Part shown: one piece after another, positions 1 to 6,027 of the stretch
Layout: each line of letters begins with the position of its first letter
How positions within the stretch are numbered: the first letter of the stretch is position 1
From: an uncultured Clostridia bacterium
Lineage (GTDB): Bacteria; Bacillota; Clostridia; TANB77; CAG-508
Direction: 5' to 3'
DNA: 9,938 nucleotides
Assembly (NCBI GenBank): GCA_944386335.1
Contig: CALXAQ010000011.1
Location: 1-9,938 of the forward strand
The notes under the pieces: generated by a model
The model's input: the letters and a program-made list of their open reading frames with translations, nothing else
What the model was told of the DNA's origin: nothing
Database searches by the model: none
Position numbers and translations under genes: made by a program

Positions 1-14
1 GAAATTTAATATTA

Positions 15-43
15 TTGAAATTATCCAAAAGGTAATATATAAT
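15..43 (+). promoter_or_regulatory. Sigma-A-like promoter of the first prepilin-like gene
   Basis: A TTGAAA box at 15-20 and a perfect TATAAT at 38-43 are separated by 17 bases, the ideal spacing for a housekeeping promoter. Transcription would start near 50, about 35 bases before the ATG at 85. The gene has its own ribosome binding site (AAGGGG, 70-75). Read from sequence only; no transcript data. Confidence 0.7.
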
Positions 44-84
44 AAAAATAGAGCAATAGAGTAGAAAGAAAGGGGAAAGTACAA

Positions 85-1278
85 ATGAAAAAGCAAGAAG
101 GAATTACCTTGGTAGCATTAGTAGTAACCATTATTATTTTAATTATATTGGCTGGAGTTAGTATTAATATGATAGTAGGAGAAAATGGGATTATTCAGAG
201 ATCTAAAGAAGCTAGTATAGCTACTGATGTATCACAAACAAAAGAACAAATACAACTAGAATTACTAGCAAGATATAGTCAAGCAGGTAAATATACAAAT
301 GCTGATGTGATAGAAGTAATAAAACAAATTACAGGAAATGACATTGAGGAAAATGCACAAACAACAACTACAAAAAAAGGAAATCCTATAGATATTTCAG
401 ACTTATGGATAAATGATTCAGAAACAAGCAATGTATGGACACAAGATAAAACTTTAGTAACCAATGGAATAGTTACATTAGAAGTAGGGCAATTGGTTTC
501 TGGCTATATAGGAAATAAGATTGGAGACGAAAATTGGTGTGTACTTGGAGCTCAGGATGGAAAATTGTTAATAACAACAAATAGTAATCAAGGAATTATT
601 ACTTTAACAGGTCAGGAAGGCTATACGAATGGACTAAATACTTTAAATGATGCAGCAAAGGCATATCGTGATGACAATATGGCAGAAACTGCAAGATCAA
701 TCAATGTAGAAGATATTAATCGAGTGACTGGTTATGACCCAGATACGGTAAGATATAACGAAGGAACTTCTTATCCATATCAATGGAAGAATGAAGTAAA
801 CTATACTTTGAGTGAGAGTGACTTAAAAATTCATTGTCAAGGAACGAAATATCCAACAAGTGATACTTCTTCAAAGTATACATCATTTACTTACTGGAAT
901 GGTAATAGTTGGGAAACATTAGATGCTGGAGAAAGTGTGAAACTAACGCATACCCATTACTATTATTATCCGCAAACTCTATCTACTACAGAAAGTAGTG
1001 AAACTCAAATAAATGGAAGTACGAATGCTTATAATTTATTGTTTACTAGTAGTATGGAGGAAGAAAATTATTACTGGCTTGCATCACAGTTTATTTTAAC
1101 AGATCTAGGAATTTGTGGTTTTGGTATAGGTAATGTTGGATCTGGTCGTGTAAATGCTAGAATTTTGTTTAATTCTGATGGTACTGTAAAATATCCAGAT
1201 TCAAAACGCGGATTGAGACCAGTAGTAGTTTTGAAATCTAATGTTCATGTTACAAGTGATGGAATATTAAGTATCTAA
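85..1278 (+). CDS. Prepilin-like surface protein with C-terminal WLAS/GLRPVV domain
   Basis: The 397-residue protein starts with a short basic leader ending in Gly6, then a hydrophobic helix (about residues 7-30) of the type IV prepilin N-methylation type; a prepilin peptidase would cut after Gly6. The usual Glu at mature position 5 is absent (Ala11 instead), so it may not assemble like a canonical pilin and could simply be membrane-anchored. Residues 30-60 continue as a pilin-like helix. The exported part has a WCVLGAQDGKLLITT segment (151-165), an ARSINVEDINRVTGY segment (203-217), WLAS (331-334) and RGLRPVVVL (375-383). I know this combination from Clostridia surface proteins resembling DUF6273 or C-type-lectin-like folds; the fold assignment is inference. 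Three cysteines lie at 151, 251 and 344. Start chosen from AAGGGG nine bases upstream. It pairs with the next gene, which shares the same N-terminus. Role unknown; surface display or binding is likely. Confidence 0.8.
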   Translation: MKKQEGITLVALVVTIIILIILAGVSINMIVGENGIIQRSKEASIATDVSQTKEQIQLELLARYSQAGKYTNADVIEVIKQITGNDIEENAQTTTTKKGNPIDISDLWINDSETSNVWTQDKTLVTNGIVTLEVGQLVSGYIGNKIGDENWCVLGAQDGKLLITTNSNQGIITLTGQEGYTNGLNTLNDAAKAYRDDNMAETARSINVEDINRVTGYDPDTVRYNEGTSYPYQWKNEVNYTLSESDLKIHCQGTKYPTSDTSSKYTSFTYWNGNSWETLDAGESVKLTHTHYYYYPQTLSTTESSETQINGSTNAYNLLFTSSMEEENYYWLASQFILTDLGICGFGIGNVGSGRVNARILFNSDGTVKYPDSKRGLRPVVVLKSNVHVTSDGILSI

Positions 1279-1327
1279 AAATAGAAAGCAGAAAATAGTA
1301 AGAATTGGCAATTCATAATTTTACAGA

Positions 1328-1356
1328 TTGATAAAACAATAATAACAAAATAACAT
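1328..1356 (+). promoter_or_regulatory. Possible promoter of the second prepilin-like gene
   Basis: The 154-base gap between the two prepilin-like genes holds TTGATA at 1328-1333 and, 17 bases on, TAACAT at 1351-1356 (4 of 6 matches to the -10 consensus). A tiny inverted repeat (GAATT at 1302-1306, AATTC at 1310-1314) precedes it but is too weak to call a terminator. The gene could equally be co-transcribed from the promoter at 15-43. Confidence 0.35.
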
Positions 1357-1432
1357 AAATGTAATTGCAAAAATAAAAGAAGAAAAAGAAAATAACATAG
1401 AGAAAGAAGCATAAGAAAAGGAGAGAAAGAAC

Positions 1433-2308
1433 ATGAAAGAAGAAAAAGGAATTACATTAGTAGCTTTAGCAGTAACGATAATTATATTGATTATCTTGGC
1501 AGGAGTAAGCATTAATATGTTAGTAGGAGATAATGGAATTATAAAAAAAGCACAACAAGCAAAAGAAGAAACCATATTTGCAGGGCAACAAGAACAAGAA
1601 CAGCTTAACCAATTATTTGAAGAAATGGAAGAAGCAGGGAATGGTATAGGAACAGGAGGAGAAGGAGATAGTCAAAAAGATGAAATCATAGAGTTATTAC
1701 AAAAACAAGTGGAAGAATTAAAAACACAAGTAGTAGAGAAGGAAAATACAATTCAAGATTTACAAAATCAATGGGGAGAAATAGAAACACAATTAGGAGA
1801 AACAAATGCAGAAGCAAAGCATATTTTAAAAGACTATAAAGCATATAGTAAAAGGCAATTAATAATAGGAACAATGACAAATAATGAAGCAGTAAACGCG
1901 AATCTAAATGCAGGTCAGAGTTATACAATACCAGAAGGATATCATAACGGAAGTGGAAAAGTAACAGCAATTGACTTAGCAAGTCAAACGCAAGCAACAG
2001 CAAATGCCAATAATTTATCCAATGGAGTAACAGCATGGGTAAATGGACAAAAAATAACAGGAAATGGAACAGATGTGAATAATAGTTATAACAATGGATA
2101 TAATGCAGGAAAGGGACAAGTGGAAGTAAGAACAGTGACAGCTACTTGTGGAAATTTTGGAAATGTGAATACATATGGATACAGTCGCTCTGTGGCAGTA
2201 ACAGTGCCACAGATAGAAGGGAAAACGTTAACTACATATGCAATACAAGTATTTCCATTTCTAATACTAATAGAGAATTTGGTAGTGGAACATTTCAAAC
2301 AACGTTAA
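1433..2308 (+). CDS. Prepilin-like protein with coiled coil and tail-fibre-like repeats, frameshifted at 3' end
   Basis: The reading frame gives 291 residues. Residues 1-43 nearly repeat the N-terminus of the upstream gene: short leader ending at Gly6, hydrophobic helix, then an INMLVGDNGIIKKA segment; again Ala rather than Glu at mature position 5. Residues 81-127 form a likely coiled coil (QKQVEELKTQVVEKE and following heptads), suggesting oligomerisation. Residues 146-179 (GTMTNNEAV... IPEGYHNGSGKVTA) and 201-226 (VNGQKITG, NNGYNAG) resemble modules seen in Firmicutes phage tail and receptor-binding proteins. The last ~20 residues (after about 270) turn into an unrelated hydrophobic tail, while the sensible continuation, a Ser/Thr-rich beta-like segment, lies in another frame up to 2400. 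A one-base indel is therefore likely near 2222-2262, either real or an assembly error. AAGGAG at 1418-1423 supports the start. The function is unknown; a surface adhesin or pilus-tip-like protein is plausible. Confidence 0.75.
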   Translation: MKEEKGITLVALAVTIIILIILAGVSINMLVGDNGIIKKAQQAKEETIFAGQQEQEQLNQLFEEMEEAGNGIGTGGEGDSQKDEIIELLQKQVEELKTQVVEKENTIQDLQNQWGEIETQLGETNAEAKHILKDYKAYSKRQLIIGTMTNNEAVNANLNAGQSYTIPEGYHNGSGKVTAIDLASQTQATANANNLSNGVTAWVNGQKITGNGTDVNNSYNNGYNAGKGQVEVRTVTATCGNFGNVNTYGYSRSVAVTVPQIEGKTLTTYAIQVFPFLILIENLVVEHFKQR

Positions 2309-2400
2309 GTGGAAATACGTTGTATGTTTATTCTGCAGATTGTAGTTGGAAAAGTGGGGGAACATCTGTAAGTACGACGGTAGTATTTATATATGTTTAA
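2248..2400 (+). pseudogene. Out-of-frame 3' segment of the second prepilin-like gene
   Basis: This 50-codon stretch ends with TAA at 2398-2400 and reads SISISNTNREFGSG, then TFQTTLSGNTLYVYSADCSW and a beta-rich ending. It has no start codon or ribosome binding site of its own that makes sense. It continues the AVTVPQIEGKTL segment of the upstream frame naturally once one base is shifted. The intrinsic terminator follows 41 bases later, as expected if the original gene ended here. I found no canonical X_XXY_YYZ slippery heptamer in the crossover interval, so programmed frameshifting is not favoured. Confidence 0.6.
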
Positions 2401-2441
2401 GTATAGATACAAGAAAAAATAAATTATTATATGGAAAATAG

Positions 2442-2481
2442 AAAACGAGGAAAATTTTATTTTTTATTACCTCGTTTTTTT
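2442..2481 (+). terminator. Intrinsic terminator of the prepilin-like gene pair
   Basis: The inverted repeat AAAACGAGG (2442-2450) / CCTCGTTTT (2470-2478) encloses an AT-rich loop and runs into a T tract ending at 2481. It separates the surface-protein block from the next transcription unit. A second short inverted repeat (GTTTAA / TTAAAC, 2484-2500) lies just after it and is of unclear meaning. Confidence 0.75.
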
Positions 2482-2529
2482 AGGTTTAAATTTATTAAAC
2501 AGCTTCCATTAAAATTTGAATATTATTGG

Positions 2530-2558
2530 TAGACATTTCAATAGGAAAATGGTATAAT
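2530..2558 (+). promoter_or_regulatory. Sigma-A-like promoter of the cmk-plsC / S1 / typA operon
   Basis: TAGACA (2530-2535, 5 of 6 matches) and a perfect TATAAT (2553-2558) are spaced by 17 bases, with TGG just upstream making an extended -10. The predicted start of transcription near 2565 lies about 47 bases before the first ATG. No other promoter of similar quality was noticed before the terminator at 7866-7910, which supports one long operon. Confidence 0.75.
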
Positions 2559-2611
2559 CAATCGCAGAAAATAATACAATGAATAAAAAATAAAGGAGAA
2601 AGAGAATTTAC

Positions 2612-3460
2612 ATGAATGGAGCAATGAGAGTATTTGCATTTGTAGGACCATCAGGAACAGGGAAAAGCTATCGTGCACAAATGGTAGCAGGAGAAAATAA
2701 AATATCTTTTATTATAGATGATGGATTACTAATTCATGAAAATGAAGTAATAGCAGGAGAATCAGCAAAAAAAGCACCTACTAAAATAGAAACGGTAAAA
2801 CATGCTATTTTTATAGATGAAAAAGAAAGAAAAGAAATGCAAAAAGCAATTAAAAAGTATAAACCAGAGTCTATTTTAATATTAGGTACATCAGATGGAA
2901 TGGTACAAAAAATTGCAGAAAACTTAAACTTATCACCTATTGAAAAAACAATTTATATTCAAGATGTTGCTACGCAAACAGAAATGGAAACGGCTAGAAA
3001 TATTCGTGTAACACAAGGCAAGCATGTAATACCAGTACCTACTTTTGAAATTAAAAAGGATTTTTCAGGTTACATATTAGACCCATTGCAAATTTTTAAA
3101 TCGAAAGGAAATGGCCAAAAGCCATATATCTCAGAAAAATCCATTATTAGACCGACATTTAGTTATTTAGGAAATTTTACTATATCTGATACAGTATTTA
3201 GGCAGATTGTAGAATATTTAGCGAAAAAAACACCAGGAATTGGAAGAGTGGTAAAGATAAGAGTAGAGAATTTAGGAGAAGGACCTTCTATTTATATGGA
3301 AGTAGTGCTTATCTATGGACACAATGTAATTAGAGTGTTAAAAGAATTTAAAGAAAAATGTGTAAAGGAAATAGAAAAATTAACCACAATGAATGTGCAA
3401 AAAATTACAGTAATTGCAAAATCTATTGAATTACCCAAAAAAGAAGAAAGGAAGAATTAA
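2612..3460 (+). CDS. P-loop ATPase fused to an Asp23/Gls24-like domain
   Basis: This is a 282-residue cytoplasmic protein with no signal peptide or membrane segment. The N-terminal half has a clear Walker A loop, GPSGTGKS (12-19), then an IIDDGLLI segment (34-41) and a hydrophobic strand ending LGTSDG (88-96) that may carry Walker B-like function. A GKHVIPVPTFEIKKDFSGY segment (136-154) leads into the C-terminal part (about 178-275), which resembles Asp23/Gls24 (DUF322) proteins: SYLGNFTISDTVFRQIVEYLA, then a GIGRVVKIRVENLGEG strand pair and an amphipathic helix. Asp23 proteins are associated with envelope stress and membrane attachment in Firmicutes, but the role of this ATPase fusion is not established to my knowledge. 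It heads the operon, and its stop codon is only three bases before cmk-plsC. Start: AAAGGAG at 2592-2598; a second ATG at 2624 is possible and leaves the Walker loop intact. Confidence 0.85.
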   Translation: MNGAMRVFAFVGPSGTGKSYRAQMVAGENKISFIIDDGLLIHENEVIAGESAKKAPTKIETVKHAIFIDEKERKEMQKAIKKYKPESILILGTSDGMVQKIAENLNLSPIEKTIYIQDVATQTEMETARNIRVTQGKHVIPVPTFEIKKDFSGYILDPLQIFKSKGNGQKPYISEKSIIRPTFSYLGNFTISDTVFRQIVEYLAKKTPGIGRVVKIRVENLGEGPSIYMEVVLIYGHNVIRVLKEFKEKCVKEIEKLTTMNVQKITVIAKSIELPKKEERKN

Positions 3461-3463
3461 AAA

Positions 3464-4810
3464 ATGTCATTTATTGTAGCAATAGATGGACCTTCTGGAA
3501 CAGGAAAAGGAACCATTACAAAACAAATAGCCAAAGAAATGAAATTAACCAATATAGATACAGGAGCAACATATCGTTGTGTAGCTCTAGCAGCACTTAG
3601 AAAACAAATTCCATTAGAAGAAAAGCAGAGAATTATAGATTTGGTAGATACTTTATCTATTGATATGAAACAAGAAAAAGGAAACCTAATGATATTTCTC
3701 AATGGAGAAGATGTTAGCAAAGAAATTCGTAGTAAAGAAGTAACTAGCTTTGTACCGCAAGTATCTGCAATAAAAGAAGTAAGGCTAAAAATGGTGGATT
3801 TGCAAAGAAAGATGGCAAATGGAAAAGATGTGATTATGGAAGGTAGAGATATTACGACTTATGTATTTCCAAAAGCAGATGTAAAAATTTATTTAGATGC
3901 TACAGCAGAAGAAAGAGCCAAAAGAAGATATAAGCAAAATAAAGAAAAAGGAATAGAAATGTCTTATGAAGAAGTAAAGGAAAGTATTGAAAAAAGAGAT
4001 AAAGCTGACCAAGAAAGAGAAATGGGAGCATTAACTATAGCACCTGATGCTGTGGTAATAGATACTACGAATTTAACTATAAGACAAGTAAAACAAAAGG
4101 TTAAAAAGATTATTCAAAAGAAACAAAAAGAAATAAAAATAAAAGAAAGGGCATATAGAGAAAGACCTAACACGAAATGGAAATTGTGGGAACAAAAAGT
4201 GATTAAAGCATTTATGGGGGCCTTATATCGTTTATTTTATCGAGTAGAAATTAGAGGAGAAGAAAATGTAGCAAAAGAAGGACCACTTATTATTTGTGCA
4301 AATCATATTAATTATTTAGATGCAGCAGCTATTGTTATTTTTACAAAGAGAAAAGTACGCTTTATTGCTAAAGAAGATTTATATCGTATTAGACCTTTAA
4401 GTTGGCTAGGACATATTTTTGATGTTATACCAGTTAATAGAGGGACACAAGACATAGAATCGATGAAAAAATGTGTAAAAGCTTTGAAAAATGGAGAAGT
4501 GTTAGGTATTTTTCCAGAAGGAACAAGGAAAGGAATTGCAAGAGGAGGAAAAGCAAAAACGGGAGCTGCCTATATGGCACTTCGTACAGGTACAAAAGTA
4601 GTACCAGTAGGAATTGCAGGTAGTTTTAAATTATTTACAAAAGTAATTGTTACATATGGTAAGCCAATAGATTATACAGAGTATACCTCTAAATCGCCAG
4701 AAAAAGAAACTTTAGAGAAGGTTGCCAATGAAATCATGGAACAAATTATTATGTTGACAAATCAAGGATCATCGTGTATAATAACAAAGGAAAAAAATAA
4801 CATTTCCTAA
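3464..4810 (+). CDS. cmk-plsC: Bifunctional cytidylate kinase / 1-acylglycerol-3-phosphate acyltransferase
   Basis: This 448-residue fusion joins two enzymes often encoded side by side in Clostridia. Residues 1-220 are CMP/dCMP kinase (ATP + CMP to ADP + CDP): P-loop GPSGTGKGT (9-17), DTGATYR (32-38), EGRDITT (126-132), the RRY lid region (154-156) and KRDKADQERE (177-186). Two positions differ from the forms I remember (DTGAMYR, GRDIGT). After a basic linker (about 210-250), residues 250-430 are PlsC, which acylates lysophosphatidic acid to phosphatidic acid at the membrane: the H-x4-D catalytic motif (His281, Asp286 in NHINYLD), VNRGT (324-328), FPEGTR (350-355) and VVPVGIAG (379-386). No frameshift or internal start is evident at the junction, so it is a true fusion rather than two genes. 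It lies three bases after the ATPase/Asp23 gene, with AAAGG overlapping that gene's end as its binding site, which suggests coupled translation. Confidence 0.93.
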   Translation: MSFIVAIDGPSGTGKGTITKQIAKEMKLTNIDTGATYRCVALAALRKQIPLEEKQRIIDLVDTLSIDMKQEKGNLMIFLNGEDVSKEIRSKEVTSFVPQVSAIKEVRLKMVDLQRKMANGKDVIMEGRDITTYVFPKADVKIYLDATAEERAKRRYKQNKEKGIEMSYEEVKESIEKRDKADQEREMGALTIAPDAVVIDTTNLTIRQVKQKVKKIIQKKQKEIKIKERAYRERPNTKWKLWEQKVIKAFMGALYRLFYRVEIRGEENVAKEGPLIICANHINYLDAAAIVIFTKRKVRFIAKEDLYRIRPLSWLGHIFDVIPVNRGTQDIESMKKCVKALKNGEVLGIFPEGTRKGIARGGKAKTGAAYMALRTGTKVVPVGIAGSFKLFTKVIVTYGKPIDYTEYTSKSPEKETLEKVANEIMEQIIMLTNQGSSCIITKEKNNIS

Positions 4811-4851
4811 ATAAGAAGGAAACAGACATATAAAAGGGAGACAAAGAAGAG

Positions 4852-4859
4852 TAAGGTGA
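4852..4859 (+). promoter_or_regulatory. Shine-Dalgarno deciding the S1-protein start
   Basis: TAAGGTGA matches the anti-Shine-Dalgarno core (AAGG.TGA) and ends five bases before the ATG at 4865. The GTG at 4856, in the same frame, falls inside this site, so it is unlikely to be the start. An AGGGAG at 4835-4840 is too far from either codon. Confidence 0.55.
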
Positions 4860-4864
4860 AAAAA

Positions 4865-5959
4865 ATGGAAGAAAAATCATTTCAAGAATTATATGCAGAG
4901 GAGTCTGCAAAGGAAAATAAATTAGGAAAAACAGCAACAGGAAAGATTATTAGTATTACAAAACAAGGAGAAATATTTGTAGATATAGGTTATAAGGCAG
5001 ATGGTATTATTCCTAAAAAAGAATATAGTAATGAAGAAGAAGTAAATCCAGCTGATCAATGGAAAGTTGGAGATACTATTACAGCAGATGTGTTAAAACA
5101 AAATGATGGATTAGGTAATGTACTGTTATCGTATCGTAGATATAAAAATAGAGAAAGTAAAAAAATACTAGAAAAAAATATAAAAGAAAATAAAATTTTT
5201 GAGGCAGAAGTAATAGAAGCAGGCGAAAAAGGACTTGTAGTAAAATTAGAAGATACAAGAGTATTTATTCCACTTTCTTTGTCTTGTGTGCCACGAGGAG
5301 AAGAACCTAAAAAATATTTAAGAGAAATGGTAAAGTTTCGCATTGTAGAGTATATACCAAAAGAAAAACGTGTGATAGGTTCGATAAAAAGTGTACAAGA
5401 AGAAGAAAAACAAGTAAAACAAAAAGAGTTTTGGGAAAATGCAGAAATAGGAAAAAAATATAAAGGGACAGTAGTAGCTTTAAGTAGTTATGGTGCTTTT
5501 GTAGATTTAGGAGGAGGACAAGGACTATTACATGTATCAGAAATTTCTTGGGTAAGAAATACAAAACCAGAAGAAATATTAAAACAAGGTCAAGAAATAG
5601 AAGTTACAATTATTGAGATAGACAGAGAAAATAAAAGAGTGAAACTAAGTTATGGAGAAAAAGGTCCAAACCCATGGAATCAAGTAGATAGTAAGTATCG
5701 TGTAGGAGATATTGTAACAGTAAAAGTGAATAAAATAATGAATTTTGGTGTATTTGTAGAGTTAGAACCAGGAATAGAAGGTTTAATACATATTTCTCAA
5801 ATATGTATTAAAAAAATTGCAAAACCAGAAGAAGAGCTAACAGTAGGACAGCATGTACATGCTAAAATTATAGATTTAGATAAAGAAAATCAAAGAATTG
5901 AACTTTCTATGAAAGAAATAGAAGGAACGAGTGAAGAATATAAAGAAGAAATGAAATAG
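4865..5959 (+). CDS. rpsA: Ribosomal protein S1-like protein with four S1 domains
   Basis: The product has 364 residues from the ATG at 4865 (367 if the GTG at 4856 is used). It contains four S1/OB-fold RNA-binding repeats, at about residues 22-91, 111-175, 196-264 and 280-350. Repeats 3 and 4 are textbook (YGAFVDLGGGQGLLHVSEIS; FGVFVELEPGIEGLIHISQI, each followed by a VKLS/IELS strand); repeat 2 is degenerate (GLVVKLEDTRVFIPLS). Such proteins bind single-stranded mRNA on the 30S subunit; in low-GC Firmicutes the four-domain forms are shorter than the six-domain proteobacterial S1 and may have looser ribosome association. In many Clostridia an rpsA-like segment is fused to or follows ispH next to cmk; here ispH is absent and the S1 gene stands alone. 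It sits 54 bases after cmk-plsC in the same direction. Confidence 0.88.
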   Translation: MEEKSFQELYAEESAKENKLGKTATGKIISITKQGEIFVDIGYKADGIIPKKEYSNEEEVNPADQWKVGDTITADVLKQNDGLGNVLLSYRRYKNRESKKILEKNIKENKIFEAEVIEAGEKGLVVKLEDTRVFIPLSLSCVPRGEEPKKYLREMVKFRIVEYIPKEKRVIGSIKSVQEEEKQVKQKEFWENAEIGKKYKGTVVALSSYGAFVDLGGGQGLLHVSEISWVRNTKPEEILKQGQEIEVTIIEIDRENKRVKLSYGEKGPNPWNQVDSKYRVGDIVTVKVNKIMNFGVFVELEPGIEGLIHISQICIKKIAKPEEELTVGQHVHAKIIDLDKENQRIELSMKEIEGTSEEYKEEMK

Positions 5960-5981
5960 GACAAGGAAAGTGTCCTATTTT
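5954..5981 (+). terminator. Perfect hairpin over the S1-gene stop codon, weak terminator or attenuator
   Basis: AAATAGGACA (5954-5963) pairs base for base with TGTCCTATTT (5971-5980) around a seven-base loop, and the stem includes the TAG stop (5957-5959). Only four T residues follow the stem, so termination is probably partial. It could lower typA expression relative to upstream genes or protect the upstream mRNA end. Confidence 0.45.
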
Positions 5982-6027
5982 ACATGATTTGAGAAAAATA
6001 AAAATCTTAAGAAGGGGAATGAAAATA

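Noticed and set aside
1069..1278. Variable repeat of a diversity-generating retroelement
   Set aside because: No template repeat, reverse transcriptase or accessory gene is in the window, so only the possibility is noted.
1686..2036. Open frame of 116 codons on the minus strand inside the second prepilin-like gene
   Set aside because: It is a Leu-rich translation opposite Gln/Glu/Lys-rich codons, with no promoter or start context; a composition shadow.
2200..2262. Programmed -1 ribosomal frameshift in the second prepilin-like gene
   Set aside because: No in-frame X_XXY_YYZ heptamer or convincing downstream stem was found; an indel explains the data more simply.
5056..5564. Two minus-strand open frames opposite the S1-protein gene
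   Set aside because: They lie wholly within a well-supported gene and encode low-complexity Ser/Phe/Leu-rich sequence with no family features.
5989..6027. Upstream TTG start for typA
   Set aside because: It has no ribosome binding site, lies against the hairpin at 5954-5981 and would add a basic extension absent from the family.
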